A stretch of 64,000 bases of DNA from Pedobacter deserti (GTDB lineage Bacteria; Bacteroidota; Bacteroidia; Sphingobacteriales; Sphingobacteriaceae): positions 1,674,001-1,738,000 of the forward strand of contig NZ_JAFMZQ010000001.1 of assembly GCF_024436415.1 (NCBI RefSeq), given 5' to 3'. Below the pieces are notes generated by a model, which was not told where the DNA came from, made no database searches, and saw nothing but the letters and a program-made list of their open reading frames with translations. A program made the translations under genes and the position numbers. Below are positions 51,893 to 59,838 of the stretch, piece after piece. Position 1 is the stretch's first letter; each line of letters starts with the position of its first letter.

Positions 51893-53893
51893 ATGAACTT
51901 CAACTACGTTAAACTCCTGCCTGCTGCGGCAGCACTTTCGGTGTTGCTGATGGCCTCTTCTGCAGAAGGAAAGGTAATACTACCTTCTGTTTTTAGTGAC
52001 AATATGGTGTTCCAGCAAAAAACCAAGGCTGCCATCTGGGGCAAAGCCGACGCCGGAAAAACCGTCACCGTAACCCCCTCCTGGAATGGCAAGGCTGTCT
52101 CCGCCCAGGCAGATGCCTCGGGCAACTTTAAGGTCTTTATCCAGACGCCGAAATTTGGCGGTCCTTACACGGTTAAGGTTTCCGATGGTGAAATACTTAC
52201 GCTGAGCAATGTGCTGGTAGGCGATGTATGGGTTTGCTCGGGGCAGTCGAACATGGAGATGCCACTGGCAGGCTGGGGAAAGATCATTAATTATGAACAG
52301 GAGATCGCGCAGGCAAATTATCCGAAGATTCGTTTACTGCAGGGTGTGCATGTTACCAGCAATGTCCCGCTGGCAGATGCCAAGGTAACCAATGGGGGCT
52401 GGACGGAATGTAACCCGAAATATGTGGCGGAGTTCTCGGCGGTAGCCTATGCTTTCGCACGGGAAGTGCAGCAAAAGACAGGCATCCCCATAGGGCTTAT
52501 ACACACGTCATGGGGTGGCACCATTGCTGAGGCATGGACAAGTGCGGAAACGCTGAGCGCAATGCCCGATTTTGCAGAGAAAGTTGAGAAGATCAAAGCC
52601 GCCGCAAATGGTAATGCCGGTCCCAGTTACCAGGAACGTCTGTCAGCCTGGCAGAAAGATGCAGATGCTAAAGATCCGGGTTTTCAAGGTCAGCTGCCCT
52701 CATGGGCGGCGCGGTTAACAAACGTTAGCAGTTGGCAGAGCATGAAACTGCCGGTCCTGTGGAACAAGACGGTGATGCCCAATTACAACGGCACGGTGTG
52801 GTTCAGGAAGCAGATTACTATTCCGGCCGACTGGGCGGGACAGGATATTACCGTGCACATTGGCGGAGTGGACGACGACGAGATCACCTATTTCAACGGT
52901 GAAAAGATCGGTGCCACCAGAGGTGTGGGTATACCGCGAAAATATACCGTACGGGGCAATAAGGTAAAAGCAGGTTCGAGTGTTATTACCGTGCGGGTAT
53001 TTGATACAGGGGGCGACGGAGGTTTTAATGGTGGTGGAAATGAAGGCATGTATGTAGCCTCGAAAAGTGGTGGCAAAATTTCGCTGGAGGGTGATTGGCT
53101 TTATAAAAGAGGCATCAGTATGTCAGACCTCCCGCCGGTGCCAGAGTCTAACGACGGGCCCAACCGCACAACCGTGCTTTATAATGCCATGATCCATCCT
53201 TATATACAATTCCCTGTGAAAGGGGCGATCTGGTACCAGGGAGAAAGCAATGCCGACCGGGCACATCAGTACCGTACCTTGTTTCCGGCGATGATCGGCG
53301 ACTGGAGACAGAAATGGAACCAGCCGGATATGCCTTTTTATTTTGTGCAACTGGCTAATTTTATGAAGCGCAACGCAGCACCCGGCCCTTCTGCATGGGC
53401 CGAACTAAGGGATGCGCAGCGGCAGACGCTTTCCTTGCCGAACACGGGCATGGCTGTAAGTATTGATATAGGCGATGCAGACGATATCCATCCTAAAAAT
53501 AAGCAGGATGTAGGTAAGCGGCTGGCTTATGCGGCTTTAGCTAAAACCTATGGCTTAAAGGTGCCTTTTTCCGGACCTGTATATGAATCGGCAAAGCCGG
53601 TTGGTCAGGCAATAGAACTTACGTTCAGCTCAGCGGAGGGTGGGCTGAAGGCGAGCGATGGTCAGGAACTTACCGGGTTTTCTATTGCGGGGGCCGATCA
53701 GAACTTTCACTGGGCTAAGGCTGTCGTAAAAGGCAATAAGATTATGGTGAGCAGTGACGAAGTGCCTGCGCCGGTTGCGGTGCGTTATGCCTGGGCAAAC
53801 AATCCGCAGTGTAACCTCACCAATGGTTCGGGATTACCAGCTTCACCGTTCAAAACAGATAGCTGGACTGATACGACACAAGGAAAGAAGTAA
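51893..53893 (+). CDS. sialate O-acetylesterase-family carbohydrate esterase
   Basis: 666 residues. Signal peptide (ending MASSAEG). The SGNH/SASA esterase domain has catalytic Ser119 in GQSNM and the DxxH pair in DDIHP near the C-terminal third. A galactose-binding-like domain (about 270-400, VWFRKQITIPADW and GGVDDDEITYFNGE) is inserted in the esterase, as is usual in this family. It removes acetyl groups from sugar polymers; in this locus probably from plant glycans rather than sialic acid. Last gene of the locus, with a terminator inside the convergent gtrA-like gene. Confidence 0.92.
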   Translation: MNFNYVKLLPAAAALSVLLMASSAEGKVILPSVFSDNMVFQQKTKAAIWGKADAGKTVTVTPSWNGKAVSAQADASGNFKVFIQTPKFGGPYTVKVSDGEILTLSNVLVGDVWVCSGQSNMEMPLAGWGKIINYEQEIAQANYPKIRLLQGVHVTSNVPLADAKVTNGGWTECNPKYVAEFSAVAYAFAREVQQKTGIPIGLIHTSWGGTIAEAWTSAETLSAMPDFAEKVEKIKAAANGNAGPSYQERLSAWQKDADAKDPGFQGQLPSWAARLTNVSSWQSMKLPVLWNKTVMPNYNGTVWFRKQITIPADWAGQDITVHIGGVDDDEITYFNGEKIGATRGVGIPRKYTVRGNKVKAGSSVITVRVFDTGGDGGFNGGGNEGMYVASKSGGKISLEGDWLYKRGISMSDLPPVPESNDGPNRTTVLYNAMIHPYIQFPVKGAIWYQGESNADRAHQYRTLFPAMIGDWRQKWNQPDMPFYFVQLANFMKRNAAPGPSAWAELRDAQRQTLSLPNTGMAVSIDIGDADDIHPKNKQDVGKRLAYAALAKTYGLKVPFSGPVYESAKPVGQAIELTFSSAEGGLKASDGQELTGFSIAGADQNFHWAKAVVKGNKIMVSSDEVPAPVAVRYAWANNPQCNLTNGSGLPASPFKTDSWTDTTQGKK

Positions 53894-53913
53894 GCGCTCC
53901 TAGAGAGAAATCA

Positions 53914-54342
53914 TTATACCACCGGCAGGTCTGTCGGTGGCTTTTTTTTGAACACCCAGTAGCTCTGCAGTACATAGTTGAATCCGAGCGATACGATGAT
54001 GTCAACAATGATCCTGCTGATCTTATAATCGATATGCAGATAGGTCGTAAACAGCCAGGTGCCTGATGATTTAAGTAAAATGCTTCCTGTAACTACGAAA
54101 ATGAACCTGAGAAGCTGTCCACCCACAGGATTCTTGCTTGCTTCACTGGCGTTGAAAGTCCAGTACCGGTTTACCGAAAAATTGAACACCGCGCCGACAA
54201 TGCCACCTATCGCAATGGAAATGGTATAGTGGATGTGCAGGAGTTCTGTACAGGCCAGCATGACCAGGTAGTCGATAATACCACCTGCAAAGGCGGAGAA
54301 CTGGGCCTTGGCAAATACCAATATCGACTTCCGTTTATTCAT
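53914..54342 (-). CDS. GtrA-family membrane protein
   Basis: 142 residues from ATG 54342, which begins a typical basic N-terminus (MNKRKSILVFAKAQ); a longer frame upstream runs into the neighbouring gene and is not used. Four membrane spans with GtrA features: FSAFAGGIIDYLVML, GAVFNFSVNRYWTF and GFNYVLQSYWVFKKK. GtrA proteins are thought to flip or stabilise polyprenyl-phosphate-linked sugars. It is 5 bases after the phosphatidyltransferase gene. Its last ten codons contain the terminator hairpin of the convergent esterase gene. Confidence 0.88.
   Translation of the reverse strand: MNKRKSILVFAKAQFSAFAGGIIDYLVMLACTELLHIHYTISIAIGGIVGAVFNFSVNRYWTFNASEASKNPVGGQLLRFIFVVTGSILLKSSGTWLFTTYLHIDYKISRIIVDIIVSLGFNYVLQSYWVFKKKPPTDLPVV
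53919..53949 (+). terminator. intrinsic terminator of the esterase gene, inside the gtrA-like gene
   Basis: CCACCGGCA (53919-53927), loop GGTC, TGTCGGTGG (53932-53940), then a run of eight T. Typical plus-strand terminator 26 bases after the esterase stop. The same bases encode the KKKPPTDLPVV tail of the convergent protein. Confidence 0.85.
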
Positions 54343-54347
54343 AGGCT

Positions 54348-55049
54348 TTATTTCTGGCCCGCTGCCATCTTGCGCAGCTTTTCTTCCCTTTCGGCATTGT
54401 CGCGCATATCGCCCATGCGAAGCAGTTTCTTGGTTTCGATGAAATTGACGATCAGCAGGATGACACACATGACAGCTACAAAATACTCAATGAGATGTCC
54501 GAGTGATGCTTCAAGGATGAGGATTACCGCGATGATAAGACGTACTTCCGTTGGCCCTACAAAACCCGAATCGATGCTGTAAATGTCTGTAATCTTATAG
54601 CGAAGCTGCGAGATGATCATGGCCCAGCCATACAGCACCACAAACACGAAGGCAATCAGTTCGTACTCATTGCGTGCATAAACGATATATCCGAGTCCCA
54701 TCAGAACGGTACTGATCCAGTCCATAATGATGTCGAGCGAAAATCCGTACCATTTGCGGGGGATATTCCGGTAGTACGCTACGCGTCCGTCCAGCGAATC
54801 TCCCAGCCAGTTGATGGCCAGGCCGGCTATACCCAACAGCAGGTAATGGCGACTAACATAAGCGCCTAATATAAAAGCAAGTAAAACGATGCCCGAACCA
54901 ATGGTTCCCAGAAAGGTGAGGTTATTGGAGGAGATGAAAGCCGGTACGCGCTTTACCAGGTAAGATATCGTGGCCTGTTCTGCGCTTCGTAAAACGTTTG
55001 TTCTTTTTCTGTCTTGAAATATTCTTTTCTGTGTATTGCTTTCTTCCAT
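54348..55049 (-). CDS. CDP-alcohol phosphatidyltransferase family protein, variant motif
   Basis: 233 residues with about six membrane spans. The family motif D-x2-DG-x2-AR-x8-G-x3-D-x3-D appears as DSLDGRVAYY...WYGFSLDIIMD: all four Asp and both Gly are kept, but the Arg is Tyr and the gap to the second Gly is one residue longer. It should transfer a phospho-alcohol from CDP-diacylglycerol or a related donor in the inner membrane. The altered motif hints at an unusual acceptor. It sits between gtrA-like and metallophosphoesterase genes on the same strand. Confidence 0.85.
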   Translation of the reverse strand: MEESNTQKRIFQDRKRTNVLRSAEQATISYLVKRVPAFISSNNLTFLGTIGSGIVLLAFILGAYVSRHYLLLGIAGLAINWLGDSLDGRVAYYRNIPRKWYGFSLDIIMDWISTVLMGLGYIVYARNEYELIAFVFVVLYGWAMIISQLRYKITDIYSIDSGFVGPTEVRLIIAVILILEASLGHLIEYFVAVMCVILLIVNFIETKKLLRMGDMRDNAEREEKLRKMAAGQK

Positions 55050-55097
55050 TCAGGTTTCGCAGAAGCTTTTAGTTGTTGCGGCTACAAAAGTAGGTAA

Positions 55098-56285
55098 TTA
55101 AACGCTCTTTTTAAGTTGAAGAACTGTAATTTCAGGCCAGATGCCTACCCGGCCGGAGAAACCTATGAATCCGAAACCCCGGTTGATGTTCAGAACGCGT
55201 CCCTGATCGGTCTTAATGCCTGCCCAGTGCGGATAGCGGTATTTTACCGGGCTCCAGCGCAGACCAAAGGCCTCAATACCAAACTGCATGCCATGCGTGT
55301 GCCCGGACAGCGTGAGATGTATAGGGGAAGAATATTTGAGCACCTCCGCTTCCCAGTGGGTAGGGTCGTGCGACAGCAGGATCTTAAAATCGGAGGGGTT
55401 TACGCCGTTCATAGCCTGCTGAAGGTCGCCGCGTTCGCCAAAGCCCAGTCCCCAGTTTTCCACCCCGGCAAGTACAATTTTTTGTCCGCCTTTATGGATC
55501 ACCACATGCTCGTCGAGCAAAAGCCGGTATCCCAATTCCTTGTGCAGCGACTTGAGCAGCTCCAGGTTCTCGTGTTTGTGCTGCGGTGTAGGCCATTTTA
55601 CATAGTCGCCATAGTCATGGTTTCCCAACACCGAAAACTGGCCGTATGGCGCCTTGATCTGACTAAAGTGATTCATCCAGGGAATGATCTCTTCCGCTTT
55701 ATTGTTGACCAGGTCGCCCGTAAACACAAACAGGTCGGACGCCTGTTTTTTAACCAGATCAATGCCCTTTTGTACAGACTTTTTACTGTTAAAGCTGCCC
55801 GCATGAACATCCGATATCTGGGTAATGGTAAAGCCGTCGAAAGCTGATGGCAGGTCGTCAAAATATAACGTATGTTTCACGACCCGGTAGGCATACTTGC
55901 CGCGCAGCATCCCATAAAGAAACAGCAGTACCACCATAAAAAACATGAACAAGGCAAAGCCGGTCCAGTATACATTCCGGGGATGATGGGTGGCCCAGCT
56001 GTAGAAATCGCCGGGAATCAGGAACATCACAAATACCAGTTCGGCGGCAATCAGAATAAGAAAAGCATGCGTGCTTATTTTAAAGAGCCAGCCCATGCCG
56101 TGTTTGCCTACCCTCAATATGGCCAGAACCATCATACCAGTGATCAGCAATACGAATGCGCTGAACAGCACGGCAACATAGGGTGCGGCGATAAGCGTTT
56201 GCAAGCCAGACAGCACGTACCAGTTGACCAGGAATAAGATTAAAGCAGCAAATAAGAGGGGGAACGGGTTAAATCTTCTTTTCAT
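55098..56285 (-). CDS. membrane metallophosphoesterase (calcineurin-like)
   Basis: 395 residues with four N-terminal spans (within 1-130) and a metallophosphoesterase domain (about 150-390). The metal motifs are complete: ISDVHAGSF (D-x-H), FTGDLVNN, LGNHDYGDY, LLSHDPTHW, and SGHTHGMQFG. The active site should face the periplasm. Substrate unknown; relatives act on UDP-sugar lipids or phospholipids. It is the first gene of a three-gene minus-strand set with the phosphatidyltransferase (48 bases on) and the gtrA-like gene, so lipid or lipid-linked sugar metabolism is a fair inference. Confidence 0.92.
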   Translation of the reverse strand: MKRRFNPFPLLFAALILFLVNWYVLSGLQTLIAAPYVAVLFSAFVLLITGMMVLAILRVGKHGMGWLFKISTHAFLILIAAELVFVMFLIPGDFYSWATHHPRNVYWTGFALFMFFMVVLLFLYGMLRGKYAYRVVKHTLYFDDLPSAFDGFTITQISDVHAGSFNSKKSVQKGIDLVKKQASDLFVFTGDLVNNKAEEIIPWMNHFSQIKAPYGQFSVLGNHDYGDYVKWPTPQHKHENLELLKSLHKELGYRLLLDEHVVIHKGGQKIVLAGVENWGLGFGERGDLQQAMNGVNPSDFKILLSHDPTHWEAEVLKYSSPIHLTLSGHTHGMQFGIEAFGLRWSPVKYRYPHWAGIKTDQGRVLNINRGFGFIGFSGRVGIWPEITVLQLKKSV

Positions 56286-56366
56286 CGATTACATCTAAAA
56301 AACAACGGTAAGACCCGTTTGTTTAACCTGTGTTACACCTGCAGAGAAAAGCAAAGCAATAATGAC

Positions 56367-56394
56367 TTTGTGCAGATAAAGTCTCCTATATTTA
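56367..56394 (+). promoter_or_regulatory. possible promoter of the YyaL-like gene
   Basis: TTTG (56367-56370), 16-base spacer, TATATTTA (56387-56394, one mismatch). The spacer is three bases shorter than the usual 19, so support is modest. Confidence 0.3.
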
Positions 56395-56407
56395 GAAACT
56401 CATTATC

Positions 56408-58465
56408 ATGAATATGTCCTCACACCATACAGAACGCAGCGAAGCTGATGCAAATAACCTGATCAAGGCTTCGTCGCCATATTTACTGCAGCATGCCTAT
56501 AACCCGGTCGACTGGTACGAATGGGGCGAGGCAGCGCTGTTTAAGGCCCGCGCTGAAAACAAGTTGATCCTGGTAAGCATCGGGTATTCCGCCTGCCACT
56601 GGTGCCACGTGATGGAGCGTGAATGCTTCGAAAACCATGAGGTTGCCGAAGTCATGAACCAGCACTATGTATGCATCAAAGTTGACCGCGAAGAGCGCCC
56701 GGATATCGATCAGATCTACATGATGGCCGTACAGCTCATGACCGGAAGCGGGGGCTGGCCGCTCAACTGTATCTGTTTGCCCGACCAGCGCCCGGTATAC
56801 GGAGGTACCTATTTTCAGCGTAAAGACTGGATCAATGTGCTGCTGAGTGTGGCCAATATGTGGGCGCAGGAACCTGAAAAGGCGATCCAGTATGCCGACA
56901 GATTAACCGACGGCATCAGAACTGCGGAACGTATCGTGGGTGAAGTGGGGCAGGCCGATTACACGACGGACGACCTGAAGGCCGTGGTGGATCCATGGAA
57001 ACGCTATTTTGATGTGGCGCATGGCGGATATAACCGCGCACCGAAATTCCCGCTGCCCAACAACTGGGTGTTCATGCTGCGCTATAGTCGACTTTTGGAA
57101 GACGATGCTACGCATGTCGCCACGCTGATGACCCTGGAGAAGATGGCTATGGGTGGTATATACGACCATGTGGGCGGTGGTTTTGCCCGGTATTCTGTGG
57201 ACGGCGAGTGGCATGTGCCGCATTTTGAGAAGATGCTGTATGATAACGGTCAGCTCATCAGTTTGTACACAGAAGCCTACCAGTACGCCAGGGACCCGCT
57301 TTTTAAAGAGGTTGCGGAAGAGACGATCGCATGGCTGGCCAGGGAGATGAGATCTCCGGAAGGCCTGTTCTATTCGGCACTTGATGCCGACAGCGAAGGG
57401 GTAGAAGGGAAGTTTTACGTGTGGGACAAATCTGAATTTACAAAGGTGCTGGGCGAACGGCAGGCAGAACTGCTCTTCGATTACTTCGATGTAACCGAAG
57501 AGGGTAATTGGGAAGAAGAGGAGACCAATGTGCTCAGGAAGCGGTTTACCGACGAAGAGTATGCGCCTGTAAAAGGGCTTACGGTGGTCGCCTTTCAAAA
57601 AGAGGTGCTTGAGGCCAAAGCTAAATTGCTTGAAGCACGCAGTGCCCGGATCCGCCCGGGTCTCGACGATAAATGTCTGACGGCCTGGAACGGACTGGCC
57701 ATTAAGGGGCTCGCTACGGCGGCACAGGTATTTGGCAACGACGCGCATTATAACATGGCAGCCGAGGCGGCGTCGTTTATTCTAAAAACCCTGCGGGCTG
57801 AAGATGGCGGACTGTGCCGGAATTACAAAGACGGCCGGGCAACGATCGCAGGCTTCCTCGACGATTATGCCTTTTTCATTGATGCGCTGATCGCGCTCTA
57901 TGAAACCGACTTCAACGAGCAATGGCTCATGGAAGCTAAAGCGCTGGCCGACTATGTGCTGGCAAACTTCTCGGATGCCGAGGGCGCCATGCTTTTTTAT
58001 ACTTCCGCTGCCAGTGAAGCGTTGATTGCGCGTAAGCACGAATTGATGGATAATGTGATTCCTTCGTCCAACTCCGCTATGGCACAAAACCTGTACAGGC
58101 TTGGACTCTTTTTCGACGAACCGGCCTATATCGATAAGGCTGCGGAGATGTTAGCTGCCATTCACCCGCAAATTAAAACTTATGGCTCGGCCTATTCCAA
58201 CTGGGCTATACAGCTCCTTGCACAGGTTACAGGTATGAACGAAATTGCCATTACCGGCGAGGGCACACCTGAAGTTAAGGCTGAACTCAGCAAGGAATAC
58301 ATCCCCAACAAAATCATGCTGGGAGGAACAAATTCTACGCTTCCTTTGTTAAAAGAAAAGCAAAGCGCCGACCGCTTTGAAACAAAAATCTATATTTGTC
58401 AAAATAAAGTATGCCAGTTGCCCGTAAATACGGTCAGCGAAGCATTAAAATTCATCATTAAATAA
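56408..58465 (+). CDS. YyaL/SPATA20-type thioredoxin-domain protein
   Basis: 685 residues, cytoplasmic. N-terminal thioredoxin-like DUF255 domain (about 18-175) with the CxxC-type motif SACHWCHVM (Cys63, Cys66) and HAYNPVDWYEW. The rest (about 190-670) is an (alpha/alpha)6 barrel like N-acylglucosamine epimerases, with KFPLPNNWVFMLRY, DDKCLTAWNGLAIKGL and SSNSAMAQNLYRLG. The family is widely conserved but its reaction is undefined. The slyD gene follows 6 bases on, suggesting co-expression. Confidence 0.92.
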   Translation: MNMSSHHTERSEADANNLIKASSPYLLQHAYNPVDWYEWGEAALFKARAENKLILVSIGYSACHWCHVMERECFENHEVAEVMNQHYVCIKVDREERPDIDQIYMMAVQLMTGSGGWPLNCICLPDQRPVYGGTYFQRKDWINVLLSVANMWAQEPEKAIQYADRLTDGIRTAERIVGEVGQADYTTDDLKAVVDPWKRYFDVAHGGYNRAPKFPLPNNWVFMLRYSRLLEDDATHVATLMTLEKMAMGGIYDHVGGGFARYSVDGEWHVPHFEKMLYDNGQLISLYTEAYQYARDPLFKEVAEETIAWLAREMRSPEGLFYSALDADSEGVEGKFYVWDKSEFTKVLGERQAELLFDYFDVTEEGNWEEEETNVLRKRFTDEEYAPVKGLTVVAFQKEVLEAKAKLLEARSARIRPGLDDKCLTAWNGLAIKGLATAAQVFGNDAHYNMAAEAASFILKTLRAEDGGLCRNYKDGRATIAGFLDDYAFFIDALIALYETDFNEQWLMEAKALADYVLANFSDAEGAMLFYTSAASEALIARKHELMDNVIPSSNSAMAQNLYRLGLFFDEPAYIDKAAEMLAAIHPQIKTYGSAYSNWAIQLLAQVTGMNEIAITGEGTPEVKAELSKEYIPNKIMLGGTNSTLPLLKEKQSADRFETKIYICQNKVCQLPVNTVSEALKFIIK

Positions 58466-58471
58466 CATCAT

Positions 58472-58972
58472 ATGAGTATTACACCCAACAAGGTAGTTGC
58501 ATTAACGTACGAATTGCATACCACTAACGAAGAAGGGCAGCAAGTTTTTGTAGAAAAGGCTGATGAAAGCAATGCGCTGGTCTTTCTTTACGGTACAGGC
58601 ATGATGCTGCCAAAATTTGAGGAGCACCTGAGTGGTTTGAATGTGGGCGATGAGTACAGCTTTGAACTATCGGCGGCAGATGGTTACGGAGAAGTAGATC
58701 CGGGAGCATTTGCAGACCTGCCAAAAGATATGTTTAAAGATGTGGATCTGCCCGCTGTAGGTGATGTGATCCCATTGCAGGATAATCAGGGAAATCATTT
58801 CCGTGCTGGTGTGACAGCAATTAACGACGATAGCGTGTCGGTAGATCTTAACCACCCGATGGCTGGAAAGAACCTGATCTTCTCAGGAAAAATATTAACT
58901 GTACGTGAGGCTACTCAGGAAGAATTGAGTCATGGCCATGCGCATGGTGCCGACGGCCATTCTGGTCACTAA
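58472..58972 (+). CDS. slyD: FKBP-type peptidyl-prolyl isomerase SlyD
   Basis: 166 residues. FKBP domain with the SlyD-type insert-in-flap layout: start VVALTYELHT, FLYGTGMMLPKFEEHL, VGDEYSFELSAADGYGE, VDLNHPMAGKNLIFSGKIL. The C-terminal tail is His-rich (SHGHAHGADGHSGH), the metal-binding tail of SlyD chaperones that deliver or buffer Ni and Zn. The tail fits with the zinc-related genes that begin 6 bases further on the opposite strand. Confidence 0.92.
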   Translation: MSITPNKVVALTYELHTTNEEGQQVFVEKADESNALVFLYGTGMMLPKFEEHLSGLNVGDEYSFELSAADGYGEVDPGAFADLPKDMFKDVDLPAVGDVIPLQDNQGNHFRAGVTAINDDSVSVDLNHPMAGKNLIFSGKILTVREATQEELSHGHAHGADGHSGH

Positions 58973-58978
58973 GCGAGA

Positions 58979-59389
58979 TTACTGATAACATTGATCACAG
59001 ATACCATAGGCGGTTGCGCTTATGGTATTTGTTTTAAAACCCTTCGGTATCTTAATGGCAGGTATCGTTACATCCAGGCAATAAATCTTTTTGCAATTGG
59101 TGCAGTTGAAGTGCAGATGCTCGTCATGATGGTGTTCTTCCGTACAGGCGGCGTTGCAGATCGCATAGTTAGCCGTCCCGTTCAAATCCATCACTCTGTG
59201 CAGGATTCCCTTATCTTCATACGTATTTAAGATCCGGTACAGCGTTACCCGGTCTATTTCCTTTCCCAGTTTTTTTTCCAGATCAGGCTGCGACACGGCA
59301 GATTTATCGAGCGCAAGTTCTTCCAGTACACGTACACGCTGCCTGGTCTGTTTCAGGTCGTGCGTTTTTAATATAGAGATCGGGTCCAT
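58979..59389 (-). CDS. Fur-family regulator, probable Zur
   Basis: 136 residues. Winged helix (about 1-75, KQTRQRVRVLEELA and RVTLYRILNTYEDKG) and C-terminal dimerisation/metal domain with a His-rich patch (EEHHHDEHLHF, 84-94) and two CxxC pairs (Cys96/99, Cys131/134) for structural zinc. Last gene of the zinc operon, 5 bases after the DUF3299 gene, so it would control its own synthesis. The genomic neighbours (His-rich permease, ZnuD-like receptor) favour Zur over Fur or PerR. The proposed operators are at 61724-61736 and 61820-61832. Confidence 0.88.
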   Translation of the reverse strand: MDPISILKTHDLKQTRQRVRVLEELALDKSAVSQPDLEKKLGKEIDRVTLYRILNTYEDKGILHRVMDLNGTANYAICNAACTEEHHHDEHLHFNCTNCKKIYCLDVTIPAIKIPKGFKTNTISATAYGICDQCYQ

Positions 59390-59394
59390 TCGTA

Positions 59395-59832
59395 TCAGAT
59401 GGGTTTTGCGCCTGTGAGTACAATGGGTGGATTATCCATGGCGTTGCCTGTATTGAGCTTCAGCGTGCCCTTTACCGTAACCGTTTGATAGGTGAACTTA
59501 ATGGGATCGGCCATCTCTACCAGCACCATAATAGGTACGCCGTTCTTTCCGCAATAAAAGCACTGGTTTATGGGTAGGGTTGAAAGCATAAACCGGCTTT
59601 GTTTCATGCCGTCTTTAATGGGCACAATATAGCCTTCCAGTTCAAAGGGTTTGCCGGCAAGCTTTTTTATCTTATCGTTATATACCGGGAACATGTCGGT
59701 GTCTTTAACGATTTTAAAGTCTACACTTCCAACGATATCCCAGTTATCCGACATGATCTGATCGTCCGGGTTGTGCTGCGCCTTCGCGGCCAGGCCGGTA
59801 ATTAACAAAGCGAATATGAGTAGTTTCTTCAT
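59395..59832 (-). CDS. secreted DUF3299 protein
   Basis: 145 residues. Signal peptide MKKLLIFALLITGLAAKA, then a DUF3299 domain with LAGKPFELEGYIVPI, QSRFMLSTLP and CFYCGKNG; the two close Cys (CFYC) may bind metal or form a disulfide. It lies 6 bases after the permease gene. DUF3299 proteins are found beside FtsX-type ABC transporters proposed to import zinc (as I recall, the Vibrio ZrgABCDE type). Periplasmic accessory role inferred. Confidence 0.85.
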   Translation of the reverse strand: MKKLLIFALLITGLAAKAQHNPDDQIMSDNWDIVGSVDFKIVKDTDMFPVYNDKIKKLAGKPFELEGYIVPIKDGMKQSRFMLSTLPINQCFYCGKNGVPIMVLVEMADPIKFTYQTVTVKGTLKLNTGNAMDNPPIVLTGAKPI

Positions 59833-59838
59833 GTGTGT

